Source of the DNA: Kerstersia similis
Lineage (GTDB): Bacteria > Pseudomonadota > Gammaproteobacteria > Burkholderiales > Burkholderiaceae_B
NCBI RefSeq assembly: GCF_965139615.1
Contig: NZ_CBCSIQ010000009.1
Location: 62,001 to 126,000, forward strand
Reading direction: 5' to 3'
DNA: 64,000 nucleotides
In this document: piece by piece, positions 15,744 through 24,603 of the stretch
Layout: every line of letters begins with the position of its first letter
How positions within the stretch are numbered: the first letter of the stretch is position 1
Notes under the pieces: model-generated
Database searches by the model: none
What the model was told of the DNA's origin: nothing
What the model saw: only the letters and a program-made list of their open reading frames with translations
Made by a program: the position numbers and the translations under genes

Positions 15744-15755
15744 GCTCTTCGTACC

Positions 15756-16559
15756 TCAGACGAAACGGAAGGCGATGGAACCCAGCAGGTCGTAATCGAC
15801 ATGGAAGGTATCGCCGACGCTGCCCGAAACCGGGCGGGTGAAGGAGCCACCCAGGATGGTTTGGCCCGCTTCCAGCGTAACACCGTACGGCGCCAGTTTA
15901 TTGGCCAGCCAGGCCACGCCCTTGGCAGGGTGGTTGAGCACGGCGGCGGAGACACCGGATTCCTCGATCACGCCATTGCGATACAGAATGGCGGGCACGC
16001 GGCGCAGGTCGATGTCGTTGGGGCGCACAGGGCGGCCGCCCAGCACGATGCCGGCGTTGGCGGCATTGTCGGAAATGGTGTCGAAGACCTTGCGGGTCAC
16101 CTTGGTTTCCGGGTCGATCTGGTGAATGCGCGCGTCGATGATTTCCAGCGCGGGCACCACGTATTCGGTCGCGTCCAGCACGTCGAAAATGGTGCAGCCG
16201 GGGCCGCGCAGCGGCTTGCCGAGGATGAAGGCCAGTTCGACTTCCACGCGCGGCACGATGAAGCGGCTGATGGGGATATCGGTACCTTCTTCGAACACCA
16301 TGTCGTCGAGCAGCGCGCCGTAGTCGGGCTCGGTGATGTTGGAAGAGACCTGCATGGCGCGCGAGGTCAGGCCGATCTTGTGTCCGACCAGGCGGCGCCC
16401 GCCGGCGATTTTCTTGGCGACCCAGGCGCGCTGGATGGCGTAGGCGTCTTCAATGGTGATGCCGGGGTATTCCAGCGAGAATTGGCGGATTTGCTTGCCG
16501 CTGCGCTCGGCCTCGTCGAGGCGGGCAGCAGCTTGTTCGATGATGTCGGTAGAGAGCAT
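15756..16559 (-). CDS. hpaH: 2-oxo-hept-4-ene-1,7-dioate hydratase
   Basis: A 267-residue hydratase of the FAH-related 2-keto-4-pentenoate hydratase group. Visible blocks are DAYAIQRAWVAKKIAGGR, GHKIGLTSRAMQ, PRVEVELAFILGKPL with the metal-binding acidic residues, and LGGSFTRPVSG. It adds water to 2-oxohept-4-ene-1,7-dioate (or its 3-ene isomer). Gaps of 44 bp to hpaF and 12 bp to hpaI place it in the meta-cleavage operon. Confidence 0.94.
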   Translation of the reverse strand: MLSTDIIEQAAARLDEAERSGKQIRQFSLEYPGITIEDAYAIQRAWVAKKIAGGRRLVGHKIGLTSRAMQVSSNITEPDYGALLDDMVFEEGTDIPISRFIVPRVEVELAFILGKPLRGPGCTIFDVLDATEYVVPALEIIDARIHQIDPETKVTRKVFDTISDNAANAGIVLGGRPVRPNDIDLRRVPAILYRNGVIEESGVSAAVLNHPAKGVAWLANKLAPYGVTLEAGQTILGGSFTRPVSGSVGDTFHVDYDLLGSIAFRFV

Positions 16560-16603
16560 GGAATAAAAGCGATAAGAGGGCGCGGCGCGCGGGAGGGCGG
16601 CGT

Positions 16604-17011
16604 TCAGCCTTTGGCGAACAGGGGGTGCAGGCTGCTGTGCTTGGCGTCATAGACCTGGCCGGTGCCTTCGTCTATCTGCAGCGTGACGCCGACGGGGCGT
16701 TGCGCCAGGACGCTATCGAAGTGGCGGCGCAAGGTGGCGAGCAAGGCGTCGCCGACCTGCTTGTGGACCAGGCTGCTGCGGCCGGAACCCATGCGCAGGT
16801 TGGCATAGCAGAAGCCGTAGTCGCCCTTGCCGTCGGCTACCGCCGAATAGGCAGCCGGGTAGGCCAGCACGCGTGTGCCGCCCTTGGGAAAAACCGCCTT
16901 GCCCTGTTCGTCGCGCTGTTCCAGCATGGTGTCGGCCAGGTCGCGGCAGACGGCGCCGATATCGGCGTCGCGTTCCAGGTCAGGGGTGAAAAGCAGTACG
17001 AGGTGAGGCAT
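16604..17011 (-). CDS. hpaF: 5-carboxymethyl-2-hydroxymuconate delta-isomerase
   Basis: A 135-residue protein of the CHMI family in the tautomerase superfamily. The N-terminus reads MPHLVLLF, so removal of Met exposes the catalytic Pro1. Later blocks (YGFCYANLRMGSGRS, VGVTLQIDEG) match HpaF. It isomerises 5-carboxymethyl-2-hydroxymuconate to the oxo form before decarboxylation by HpaG. It sits 63 bp after hpaD and 44 bp before hpaH. Confidence 0.94.
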   Translation of the reverse strand: MPHLVLLFTPDLERDADIGAVCRDLADTMLEQRDEQGKAVFPKGGTRVLAYPAAYSAVADGKGDYGFCYANLRMGSGRSSLVHKQVGDALLATLRRHFDSVLAQRPVGVTLQIDEGTGQVYDAKHSSLHPLFAKG

Positions 17012-17074
17012 GGCGAAGTCCGCACTGAGAGATAAAGGAAGCCGGGAAGCCTGTAGGCTTCCCGGTGTGTGGCA

Positions 17075-17998
17075 TCAGAGGCGGGCGGAGGCCGGTACGT
17101 AGGCCTGTTGGGTCGCCTGGGCTTCCGGAATCGCAGCCCCGGTCTGAGGTGTCACGGGGAAGATGGCGTTGATCTGGCCGGTGCCCGAGGACGGGAAGTA
17201 CGGCGTGACCACTTCGACATGGCCGTCATATTCCGACCAGCCCATGGCGCCGAGCAGCATGGCGGTGTCGTGCATGAAGCCTTCGCCGTGGCCCTTGGCA
17301 GCGTACTCGGGCAGCATGGCGCAGAAGTCCTGCCATTGGCCGCGTTCCCACATGCGGACGACTTCCTCGTCCAGCGTGCCCAGGAAGGGGCTCCAGATTT
17401 TGTCCGAGAAATCAGGCGCCAGGCCGTTCTGGGCGAAGCGGTGCGAGAGCGAACCGCTGGCGAAGAAGGCGACGGTGCCGTCATAGTGGTCTTCCACGGC
17501 CTTGCGGAAGGCCCAGCCCAGGCGTGCGCTGTCATTCAGGAAGTGCACGGTGCAGAGCGCGGAAACGGAAATCACCTTGAAGTGCTGATCCGTATTCATG
17601 TAGCGCATCGGCACCAGCGTGCCGTATTCCGGTCCCAGCGTGGTCTTGTCGTGCGCCAGGGTTTCGATGCCGTACTCGCGGCCGACCTTCGCCAGGATCT
17701 GGCCCAGCTCCGGGTTGCCGGGGAACTCGTACTGCATGTTGCTGATGAAGTGCGGCAGTTCGTTGCTGGTGTAGTTGCCCTTGAAGTGGGGCGCGCAGTT
17801 GATGTGATAGCCGGCGTTGACCAGCCAGTGCGTATCGAACACCACGATGGTATCCACGCCCAGCTCGCGGCAACGGCGGCCGATCTCGATGTGGCCGTCG
17901 ATGGCGGACTGGCGGAAGCCCTTGCGGGGGCCGTCCAGTTCGCTCAGATACATGGACGGAACGTGGGTGATTTTTGCAGCCAGTGCGAGTTTGCCCAT
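17075..17998 (-). CDS. hpaD: 3,4-dihydroxyphenylacetate 2,3-dioxygenase
   Basis: A 307-residue class III (LigB-type) extradiol dioxygenase that cleaves the homoprotocatechuate ring using Fe(II) or Mn(II). It matches E. coli HpaD almost throughout: GKLALAAKITHVPSMYLSEL at the start, RCRELGVDTIVVFDTHWLVN with candidate metal ligands, HINCAPHFKGNYTSNELPHF, ASGSLSHRF and FPSSGTGQINAIFP. It has a roughly 20-residue Ala/Gln-rich tail beyond the E. coli end. The neighbouring genes hpaE and hpaF encode the next steps. Confidence 0.96.
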   Translation of the reverse strand: MGKLALAAKITHVPSMYLSELDGPRKGFRQSAIDGHIEIGRRCRELGVDTIVVFDTHWLVNAGYHINCAPHFKGNYTSNELPHFISNMQYEFPGNPELGQILAKVGREYGIETLAHDKTTLGPEYGTLVPMRYMNTDQHFKVISVSALCTVHFLNDSARLGWAFRKAVEDHYDGTVAFFASGSLSHRFAQNGLAPDFSDKIWSPFLGTLDEEVVRMWERGQWQDFCAMLPEYAAKGHGEGFMHDTAMLLGAMGWSEYDGHVEVVTPYFPSSGTGQINAIFPVTPQTGAAIPEAQATQQAYVPASARL

Positions 17999-18108
17999 AA
18001 CTGTCTCCTTCCTTGCCTGACGGCAAGGCCTGCCCTGTCATCTGTCGGTTCGGCCCGGCCCCGGCAGGGCACAGGGCGGGCCGTTTTCAGCGCTGTGGAT
18101 ACAGCGTA

Positions 18109-19575
18109 TCAGACTCCCCAGCGGGGAATGTGATGGCTGCCCATAGAAATGCACACGTTTTTGATCTCGGTAAAGACTTCGAGGCTATAGTCGCCGCCTT
18201 CGCGTCCCGTGCCCGATGCCTTGACGCCGCCGAAGGGCTGGCGCAGGTCGCGTACGTTCTGGCTGTTGATGAAGACCATGCCGGCTTCGATGCCACGTGC
18301 CAGGCGGTGTGCCTTGCCGATATCCTGGGTCCAGATGTAGGAGGCCAGGCCGTATTCCACATCATTGGCCAGGCGCAGGGCGTCGGCTTCGTCCTTGAAC
18401 TTCATCAGGCAGACCACCGGCCCGAAGATTTCTTCCTGGGCGATGCGCATGCGGTTGTCCACATCGGCGAACACCGTCGGCTGAATGAACTGGCCGTTCT
18501 TCAGGTGCTCGGGCAGGTTGGCCGGACGCTCCAGGCCGCCAGCCAGCAGGTTGGCGCCTTCTTCGATACCGATGCGGATGTAGCCCGTCACCTTGTCGTA
18601 GTGCTGCTTGGTGATCATCGAGCCGACCTGGGTCTTGGGATCCTGCGGATCGCCGACCAGCAGGCGCTTGGCGCGTGCGGCGAATTCGGCCACGAACTCG
18701 TCATAGACCGATTCCTGAATGAAGATGCGGCTGCCGGCAGTGCAGCGCTCGCCATTGAGCGAGAAGATGGTGAACAGGGCTGCGTCCAGCGCACGGTTCA
18801 GGTCGGCGTCGGCGAACACCAGCACCGGCGACTTGCCGCCCAGTTCCATCGAATACTTCTTCAGGCCGGCATTGCTCATGATGCGGCGGCCGGTGGCCGT
18901 GCCGCCGGTAAAGGAGATGGCGCGCACATCGGGGTGCTGCACCAGCGGTTCGCCCGCCTGGGCGCCATAGCCCTGGATGACGTTGAACACGCCCGGGGGG
19001 ATGCCGGCTTCGTGTGCCAGGCGGCCCAGTTCATTGGCGGTCAGCGGCGACAGTTCGCTCATCTTCAGGACGGCGGTATTGCCCAGTGCCAGACATGGCG
19101 CGGTCTTCCAGGTAGCCGTCATGAACGGCACGTTCCAGGGCGACACCAGCGCGCACACGCCCACCGGCTGGTGCAGCGTGTAGTTCAACATCTGGTCATC
19201 GACCGGATAGGTGTGGCCGTTGACGCGGGTGCACACTTCGGCGAAGAAGTTGAAGTTGTGCGAGGCGCGCGGGATCAGGACGTTGCGGGTCTGGTGGATG
19301 GGCAGGCCGGTATCCAGGGTTTCCAGTTCCGCGATGCGGCCGACGTTTTCGTCGATCAGGTCGCCCAGGCGGCGCATCAGGCGCGCGCGTTCCTTGGCAG
19401 GCGTGGCAGCCCAGCCGGGGAACGCGGCCTTGGCGGCGGCCACGGCGGCATTGACTTCCTCGGCACCGCCACTGGCGACTTCGCCGATGGCTTCGTTGGT
19501 GGCCGGGTTGTAGTTGGTGAATGTTTCCTTGCTTTCGACCTCTTGGCCGTTGATCCAGTGCTTGATCATGCTCAT
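18109..19575 (-). CDS. hpaE: 5-carboxymethyl-2-hydroxymuconate semialdehyde dehydrogenase
   Basis: A 488-residue NAD+-dependent aldehyde dehydrogenase of the HpaE group. The start MIKHWINGQ, the middle SPWNVPFMTATWKTAP and the catalytic FSLNGERCTAGSR with Cys278 (Glu244 in MELGGKSPV) are typical. It oxidises the HpaD ring-cleavage product to 5-carboxymethyl-2-hydroxymuconate. It lies between hpaG2 and hpaD with 110-170 bp gaps. A start two codons later is equally possible. Confidence 0.95.
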   Translation of the reverse strand: MSMIKHWINGQEVESKETFTNYNPATNEAIGEVASGGAEEVNAAVAAAKAAFPGWAATPAKERARLMRRLGDLIDENVGRIAELETLDTGLPIHQTRNVLIPRASHNFNFFAEVCTRVNGHTYPVDDQMLNYTLHQPVGVCALVSPWNVPFMTATWKTAPCLALGNTAVLKMSELSPLTANELGRLAHEAGIPPGVFNVIQGYGAQAGEPLVQHPDVRAISFTGGTATGRRIMSNAGLKKYSMELGGKSPVLVFADADLNRALDAALFTIFSLNGERCTAGSRIFIQESVYDEFVAEFAARAKRLLVGDPQDPKTQVGSMITKQHYDKVTGYIRIGIEEGANLLAGGLERPANLPEHLKNGQFIQPTVFADVDNRMRIAQEEIFGPVVCLMKFKDEADALRLANDVEYGLASYIWTQDIGKAHRLARGIEAGMVFINSQNVRDLRQPFGGVKASGTGREGGDYSLEVFTEIKNVCISMGSHHIPRWGV

Positions 19576-19744
19576 GTCGATATCCTGTTGGGTGGCGGGG
19601 GCGCCAGGCTCATGCCGGCGCGCCGTTTGAAAAACGCCGGCTCGGGGCCGGGCTGTTCCAGTACTGCGAGGAGCGCAGGCGCTCCGTTCGGTGCATCGTT
19701 TTGCCTGCGGCCGGCCGGGGCCGGCTGCAGACGGGTGCTGCGGT

Positions 19745-20521
19745 TCAGCGATTGTGCTTGGCGAAGAAATCGCTTTCGCTGACGATGAAGTTCACCAGGC
19801 GACCCACGCCTTCGACTTCGGTGACGACTTCATCGCCGGGCTTCACATCCGACAGGCCTTCCGGCGTACCGGTGGCGATCATGTCGCCGGGCAGCAGGGT
19901 CATGAAGCTGGAGAAGTATTCGATCAGCGTCGGGATGTCGAAAATCATATCCGCCGTCGTGCCTTCCTGGCGCAGCTCGCCATTGACCCAGGTGCGCAGC
20001 GTCAGCGCGGCCGGGTTGGGAACGTCGGCGGCGTCCACGATCCACGGGCCCACGGGGGTGGTGGCGTCGCGGTTCTTCACGCGCAGGTTGGGGCGGTAGT
20101 AGTTTTCCAGGTAGTCGCGGATGGCGTAGTCGTTGCAGACGGTATAGCCTGCCAGGTACTCCAGCGCGTCTTCCTTGCGCACATTGCGCGCCGGCTTGCC
20201 GATCACGGCCACCAGTTCGCACTCGTAGTGCATGTATTCGACGTTGTCGGGGCGCCAGGTCTGCTGGCGGTGGCCGGTATAGGTATTGGGTGCCTTGACG
20301 AAGGCCAGCGGCTCCGTGGGCGGCTTGAAGGCCAGCTCGCGGGCGTGGTCGGCGTAGTTCAGGCCCAGCGCGAACATGCTGCCGCTGGCGGGCGGCAGCC
20401 ATTCGACGTCCTGCTCTGCCAGGCGCGTGCCGTCCTGCAGCACGACTTCGATCTTGCCGCCGATGTCCTCGACGGTGACATGGACGGGCTGGCCCTGGTG
20501 ACGGATGATGGCGCGTTTCAT
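19745..20521 (-). CDS. hpaG2: HPA degradation isomerase/decarboxylase, C-terminal subunit HpaG2
   Basis: A 258-residue member of the fumarylacetoacetate hydrolase superfamily. It shows GLNYADHARELAF, FVKAPNTYTGHRQ, the metal-binding HYECELVAVIGK and LLPGDMIATGTPEGL. It pairs with HpaG1 to decarboxylate 5-oxopent-3-ene-1,2,5-tricarboxylate and isomerise the product. In E. coli the two halves are one fused protein; here they are separate genes. The start ATG overlaps the hpaG1 end as TGACATG (1-nt gap), so translation is probably coupled. The in-frame extension upstream of 20521 lies inside hpaG1 and is discarded. Confidence 0.94.
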   Translation of the reverse strand: MKRAIIRHQGQPVHVTVEDIGGKIEVVLQDGTRLAEQDVEWLPPASGSMFALGLNYADHARELAFKPPTEPLAFVKAPNTYTGHRQQTWRPDNVEYMHYECELVAVIGKPARNVRKEDALEYLAGYTVCNDYAIRDYLENYYRPNLRVKNRDATTPVGPWIVDAADVPNPAALTLRTWVNGELRQEGTTADMIFDIPTLIEYFSSFMTLLPGDMIATGTPEGLSDVKPGDEVVTEVEGVGRLVNFIVSESDFFAKHNR

Positions 20522-20522
20522 G

Positions 20523-21203
20523 TCAGTTCTTCTCCTGTTCCTGCACGACGACGTTGCGCAGTTTGCCCAGGCCGTCGATCTCGACGATGACTTCGTCACC
20601 GGGTTCGACGTCCACGCGGCCTTCCGGCGTGCCGGTGATCAGCACGTCGCCTTCATTGAGCGTCATGAATTCGCTCAGTGTTTCGATCAGTTCGGGAATG
20701 GTGCGTACCCAGTTCGCCGTCGAGTTCTGCTGGCGCAGTTCGCCATTGACGAACACGCGCAGGCCGAGCTGGTTGACGTCGGCGATGTCGGCGGCAGGCA
20801 CCAGGGCCGGGCCGATGGCGCAGAAGCCATCGCGGCACTTGGCCTTGACCGCCGGACGGTAGTAGCTGTCTTCGGGCAGGCTGAATTCGTTGACGATCAC
20901 ATAGCCCGCCACATGCGACATGGCATCGGCGGCCTTGACGCGGCTGGCGCGCTTGCCGATCACCACGCCCAGCGCCGGGCCGGGCTGCAGACGCGCATCA
21001 TGCGGTTTGGCGACCTGGCCGCCGTCCTGGTTGCGCGTATTGGGGGTTTTGATGAACAGCACGGGTTTGACCGGCGGCCGCTGGTAGGGCGGCTGCTGGA
21101 ATTCTTCCAGGCGGCTGTCGAGCAGGCCGCGATAGTTCAAGGCGATACCGAACAGGGTGCCCCGTGTGGCGTCGCTGAGCGAAGGATGGGTCGATGATGT
21201 CAT
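20523..21203 (-). CDS. hpaG1: HPA degradation isomerase/decarboxylase, N-terminal subunit HpaG1
   Basis: A 226-residue FAH-superfamily protein: GTLFGIALNYRGLLDS, PPVKPVLFIKTPNT, SLPEDSYYRPAVKAKCRDGF and LNEGDVLITGTPEGRVDVEPGD match the N-terminal half of E. coli HpaG. It is the first gene of the minus-strand catabolic operon, with a strong promoter about 90 bases upstream that overlaps an HpaR-type operator. An N-terminal Ser/Thr-rich extension of about 14 residues precedes the family start. Confidence 0.94.
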   Translation of the reverse strand: MTSSTHPSLSDATRGTLFGIALNYRGLLDSRLEEFQQPPYQRPPVKPVLFIKTPNTRNQDGGQVAKPHDARLQPGPALGVVIGKRASRVKAADAMSHVAGYVIVNEFSLPEDSYYRPAVKAKCRDGFCAIGPALVPAADIADVNQLGLRVFVNGELRQQNSTANWVRTIPELIETLSEFMTLNEGDVLITGTPEGRVDVEPGDEVIVEIDGLGKLRNVVVQEQEKN

Positions 21204-21285
21204 GGGTGCTCCGAGCCCGGCGTATTCAGCGGGTTTCCCCAGTCTGAAGAGAGGCTGGCAGGCCGCCGGGCATGTGCCTCATTTA

Positions 21286-21330
21286 ATTAACATGTTAATC
21301 ATTATGGGGATGGCGCGGATGCATTGTCAA
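21286..21330 (-). promoter_or_regulatory. hpaG1 promoter with HpaR-type operator
   Basis: On the minus strand TTGACA (21330-21325), an 18-bp spacer and CATAAT (21306-21301) form a near-consensus sigma-70 promoter. Directly downstream, at the expected transcription start, lies the 14-bp perfect palindrome ATTAACATGTTAAT (21286-21299). This is the geometry of MarR-type repression, and HpaR is encoded in the same island. Binding by HpaR itself is inferred. Confidence 0.82.
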
Positions 21331-21378
21331 CCATGCAGGAAAGGGGGGCGGGTTATCCCTTATGCGACTAGAATCCTA

Positions 21379-21412
21379 TTGACACCAAAACACCAAGTAA
21401 TTAACTTGTTAA
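21379..21412 (+). promoter_or_regulatory. TRAP operon promoter with second HpaR-type operator
   Basis: A perfect TTGACA (21379-21384) is followed after 17 bp by a weak -10 (TAACTT, 21402-21407). It lies inside the inverted repeat TTAAC-TT-GTTAA (21401-21412), which has the same TTAACnnGTTAA form as the site before hpaG1, 114 bp away. Occupation would hide the -10. The two sites could also be bridged to silence both directions. Confidence 0.72.
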
Positions 21413-21495
21413 CAAAATTGATTTTCACAATAGACCGGTCCGAGGCGCATGATGCCGTCCCGTCTGCCGGTCAAATCCTTCACGGAGACAAGGCG

Positions 21496-22515
21496 ATGAA
21501 ACTGTCCAGACTGGCAGCCATCTGCGCAATGACTGCAGCCGCTAGCACCGCTATGGCAGCAGAAAATGTGACCCTCAAAATCGCGCACTTCCTGCCTGCC
21601 GCTTCCAATGCGCAGGCCAATGTGATCGAGCCGTGGTGCGCCAAGCTCAAGACTGAATCCGAAGGCCGTATCAACTGCCAGATCTATCCGTCCATGCAAT
21701 TGGGTGGCACGCCGGCCCAGCTGGCCGATATGGCCCGCAATGGCGTGGCCGACATCGTCTGGACGGCGCCGGCGTATTCGGCAGGCAAGTTCCCGACCCT
21801 GGAAGTGCTGGAACTGCCGTTCATGCTGCCTTATGGTGGTGTGAAGGGTAATGACCTGATCTGGAAGTTCTACCAGGAACATGGTCAGGACGACTTCAAG
21901 GATTACAAGGTACTGGCCATGTTCGGTGACGGCGGCATGGATATCCACTCGCGTCCGCGCGCCGTGCGTACCCTGGAAGACTTCAAGGGCCTGAAGCTGC
22001 GCGCCTCGAGCCGCACGGTGGCCCGTACGCTGGAAGCCCTGGGTGCCACGCCCGTGAGCATGCCGCCGGCGCAGATGACCGAAGCCATTTCCAAGGGCGT
22101 GGTCGATGGCGCGCTGGGTGCCTGGGAAGTCGTGCCTTCCACCAAGCTGGAAGAAGTCACGCGCTATCACAGCGCTATGGCCGAGGGCGAGCCCGCCATT
22201 GGCTACACCGTGCTGTCCATGCTGATGAACAAGCGCAAGTATGATCAGATGCCGGCCGACCTGAAGGAAATCCTCGACCGCAACAGCGGCGACGCGCTGG
22301 TGCGCGACTTCGGCGTGGCCTGGGACGAAGCGACCCGCAAGGCCAAGGACATGGTTACGGCCGACAAGATCATTGCGATCGAGCCGGAGAACTATGAAGT
22401 CATGCGCAAGGCGACGGATGCTGTCGGCCAGGAATGGGTAGCGGACTACAACAAGCGTGGCAAGAAGGACGGCGCCGAGCTGTTCGAAGCCGCGCGTGGC
22501 CTGCTGGCTCAGTAA
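21496..22515 (+). CDS. TRAP transporter substrate-binding protein (DctP family)
   Basis: A 339-residue periplasmic binding protein with a clear Sec signal peptide (KLSRLAAICAMTAAASTAMA, then AENVTLKIAHFLP). The DctP core includes LGGTPAQLADMARNGVADIV, the conserved Arg region SRPRAVRTLEDFKGLKLR and ISKGVVDGALGAWEV. It delivers an organic acid to the DctQM permease. ACGGAGA precedes the ATG; the open frame further upstream crosses the promoter and is discarded. Divergence from hpaG1 and a shared operator type suggest HPA or another arylacetate as ligand, in place of the HpaX permease of E. coli. The ligand is inferred. Confidence 0.92.
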   Translation: MKLSRLAAICAMTAAASTAMAAENVTLKIAHFLPAASNAQANVIEPWCAKLKTESEGRINCQIYPSMQLGGTPAQLADMARNGVADIVWTAPAYSAGKFPTLEVLELPFMLPYGGVKGNDLIWKFYQEHGQDDFKDYKVLAMFGDGGMDIHSRPRAVRTLEDFKGLKLRASSRTVARTLEALGATPVSMPPAQMTEAISKGVVDGALGAWEVVPSTKLEEVTRYHSAMAEGEPAIGYTVLSMLMNKRKYDQMPADLKEILDRNSGDALVRDFGVAWDEATRKAKDMVTADKIIAIEPENYEVMRKATDAVGQEWVADYNKRGKKDGAELFEAARGLLAQ

Positions 22516-22545
22516 CACTCCGCTGAACTGCATACGAGTACGTTC

Positions 22546-23115
22546 ATGAACGAAGCTTTCCCAACAGGGATGGATCCGTCCACCCTGTCCCTGCCCAGCC
22601 GCCTGCACAGGCTGCTGGAGCCCGTCTGCCGGTGGTTCGCCCTGGCAGGCGGCCTGGTTCTGGTGGCCCTGATCATCATGTCCCTGATCTCCCTGGTCGG
22701 TCGCAAGCTGTTCGCGACCCCCATCCGGGGCGACATGGAACTGATGGAAATGGGCGCCGCCATCGCTATCGCCGCCTTCTTGCCGCTGTGCGAATTGCAT
22801 GGCCGGCATATCAAGGCGGATGCCTTCACCCTGTGGGCGCCCGACCGTGTCAATCGTCGTCTGGATATCTTCGCCCACCTGCTGATGTTCCTGGCAGCGG
22901 CCTTGCTGACCTGGCGCACGTTCCTGCAAATGCAGGACAACATGGAATACGGCGACGTATCCACGCTGTTGTCCGTACCCATGTGGATTCCGATGATGCT
23001 TTTGCTTCCCAGCCTGGCGTTGCTGGCGCTGGCCGCGCTGGCGCGCATCCTTGACCTGCTGAAGATCGGCAGGGAAGAAACGGCGGCAGCCGCGCAGCAA
23101 GGGGTGCAAGCATGA
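22546..23115 (+). CDS. TRAP transporter small permease (DctQ family)
   Basis: A 189-residue inner-membrane protein with four predicted hydrophobic helices, including FALAGGLVLVALIIMSLISL, the family-typical ELMEMGAAIAIAAFLPLCEL stretch around residues 64-85, and a C-terminal MWIPMMLLLPSLALLALAAL. It joins the binding protein to the large permease. The gene starts 30 bp after the binding protein and overlaps the large permease by 4 bp (ATGA), so the three are one operon. Confidence 0.92.
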   Translation: MNEAFPTGMDPSTLSLPSRLHRLLEPVCRWFALAGGLVLVALIIMSLISLVGRKLFATPIRGDMELMEMGAAIAIAAFLPLCELHGRHIKADAFTLWAPDRVNRRLDIFAHLLMFLAAALLTWRTFLQMQDNMEYGDVSTLLSVPMWIPMMLLLPSLALLALAALARILDLLKIGREETAAAAQQGVQA

Positions 23116-24431
23116 GCGGCATGACCCTTGGATTGATTGCGCTGGCTTTCACGCTGGTGCTGCTGGTCTTGCGCGTGCATATCGGCCTGACCATGCTGGC
23201 GGGCGGCATCCTGTGCTACTGGGCCGTCAATGACGGTGATTTGTCGGGCCTGCTGTTCACGCTCAACAATCTGGCCTATGCGCGCCTGTCGAACTACGAT
23301 CTGGCGGTGATTCCGCTGTTCGTGCTGATGGGGCAGTTTGCGACCCATGGCGGCCTGTCGCGCGCCATTTTCCGGTGCGCATCGGCATTCGTCGGGCACC
23401 AGAAGGGCGGCATCGGCATGTCGGCAATCGGCGCCTGCGCCGGTTTCGGCGCCATTTGCGGCTCCTCGCTGGCAACGGCCGCCACCATGAGCCACGTGAT
23501 CCTGCCGGAACTGCGCCGCAACGGCTACCCCGGCCCGCTGGCCTCGGCGACGGTTGCCGTCGGCGGTACGCTGGGTATCCTGATTCCGCCGTCCGTGCCG
23601 CTGATCGTTTATGCGGTGTTGACCCAGGAATCCATTGCCAAGCTGTTCGTGGCAGCCGTAATCCCCGGTACCATCGCCATCATCGGCTATCTGATCGTGC
23701 TGCGCATCATCGTCAGCCGGCGGAACATCACCACTGAACTGACCAAGGCGCCGCTGGTTGAGCGCGTCAAGGCTTTCATTGGTATTCTGCCTGTGATCGG
23801 CGTGTTCCTGGTCGTGATCGTCGGTATCTACGGCGGTTGGTCCAACCCGACCGAAGCTGCTGCCATCGGTGCTTCTGCCTGCGGCATTCTGGCTGTGCTC
23901 CAGGGTGGCATGCGCTGGCCCGGCCTGCGCGCCAGTATCCTGGGCACCGCGGAAACGACAGCCATGATCTTCCTGGTGCTGCTGGGCGCTGACTTGCTCA
24001 ACTCTGGCATGGCGCTGACGCAAATGCCGGCGGAACTGGCTGCCCGCATCAGCGAGTCCGGCCTGTCGCCCATGCTGGTCATTGCGGCCATTCTGGTGAT
24101 CTACCTGATCCTGGGTTGCCTGATGGATTCGCTGGCCATGCTGCTGCTGACCATTCCCATTTTCTTCCCCATTGTGATGGGGCTGGATATGCCGGAGCTG
24201 ATGGGTGAAAACCGCGCCATCTGGTTCGGTATCCTGGCACTGATGGTGGTGGAGATCGGGTTGATCGTGCCGCCGCACGGCATGAACCTGTTCATTGTGC
24301 AGCGTGCTGCGCCGGATGTGCCGTTCATGGCCTCGGCCAAGGCAGTGGTGCCGTTCCTGATTTCGGACTTCATCCGGATCGGCCTGTTGCTGGTCTTCCC
24401 TGGCCTGGCGCTCTGGTTGTTGCAGTTCTGA
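23112..24431 (+). CDS. TRAP transporter large permease (DctM family)
   Basis: A 439-residue polytopic protein of the ion-transporter superfamily. It shows the family hallmarks AICGSSLATAATMSHVILPE, GTLGILIPPSVPLIVYAVLT, GWSNPTEAAAIGA and ILGCLMDSLAMLLLTIPIFFP. It forms the Na+-coupled channel of the TRAP system. It is translationally coupled to the small permease. An intrinsic terminator follows within about 80 bases. Confidence 0.95.
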   Translation: MSGMTLGLIALAFTLVLLVLRVHIGLTMLAGGILCYWAVNDGDLSGLLFTLNNLAYARLSNYDLAVIPLFVLMGQFATHGGLSRAIFRCASAFVGHQKGGIGMSAIGACAGFGAICGSSLATAATMSHVILPELRRNGYPGPLASATVAVGGTLGILIPPSVPLIVYAVLTQESIAKLFVAAVIPGTIAIIGYLIVLRIIVSRRNITTELTKAPLVERVKAFIGILPVIGVFLVVIVGIYGGWSNPTEAAAIGASACGILAVLQGGMRWPGLRASILGTAETTAMIFLVLLGADLLNSGMALTQMPAELAARISESGLSPMLVIAAILVIYLILGCLMDSLAMLLLTIPIFFPIVMGLDMPELMGENRAIWFGILALMVVEIGLIVPPHGMNLFIVQRAAPDVPFMASAKAVVPFLISDFIRIGLLLVFPGLALWLLQF

Positions 24432-24507
24432 TCGAACGGGCCCGTTTGCTCGGGCCCGGCGTGCCGGCGGCAATGCCGTTTTGCTGCTGGCACCGCGAAT
24501 ACGCAAG

Positions 24508-24544
24508 GGCCCGAAGAGGCATTCCGCTTCTTCGGGCCATTTTC
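24508..24544 (+). terminator. Intrinsic terminator after the TRAP operon
   Basis: GGCCCGAAGA pairs with TCTTCGGGCC-type sequence (24508-24517 with 24529-24538) around a short loop, followed by ATTTTC. A second inverted repeat, CGGGCCCG twice at 24438-24460, lies closer to the stop but lacks a T-run. Confidence 0.75.
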
Positions 24545-24603
24545 ATGGGTGAATGGCGGTGTGCCGTGGCTATCAGGCATGCTGGCAAAAGGGGGCGGTG
24601 AGC

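Noticed and set aside
22509..24506. Minus-strand open frame of over 600 codons opposite the TRAP permease genes
   Set aside because: The product is a Gln/His/Arg-rich low-complexity string, as expected for the reverse of hydrophobic membrane codons.
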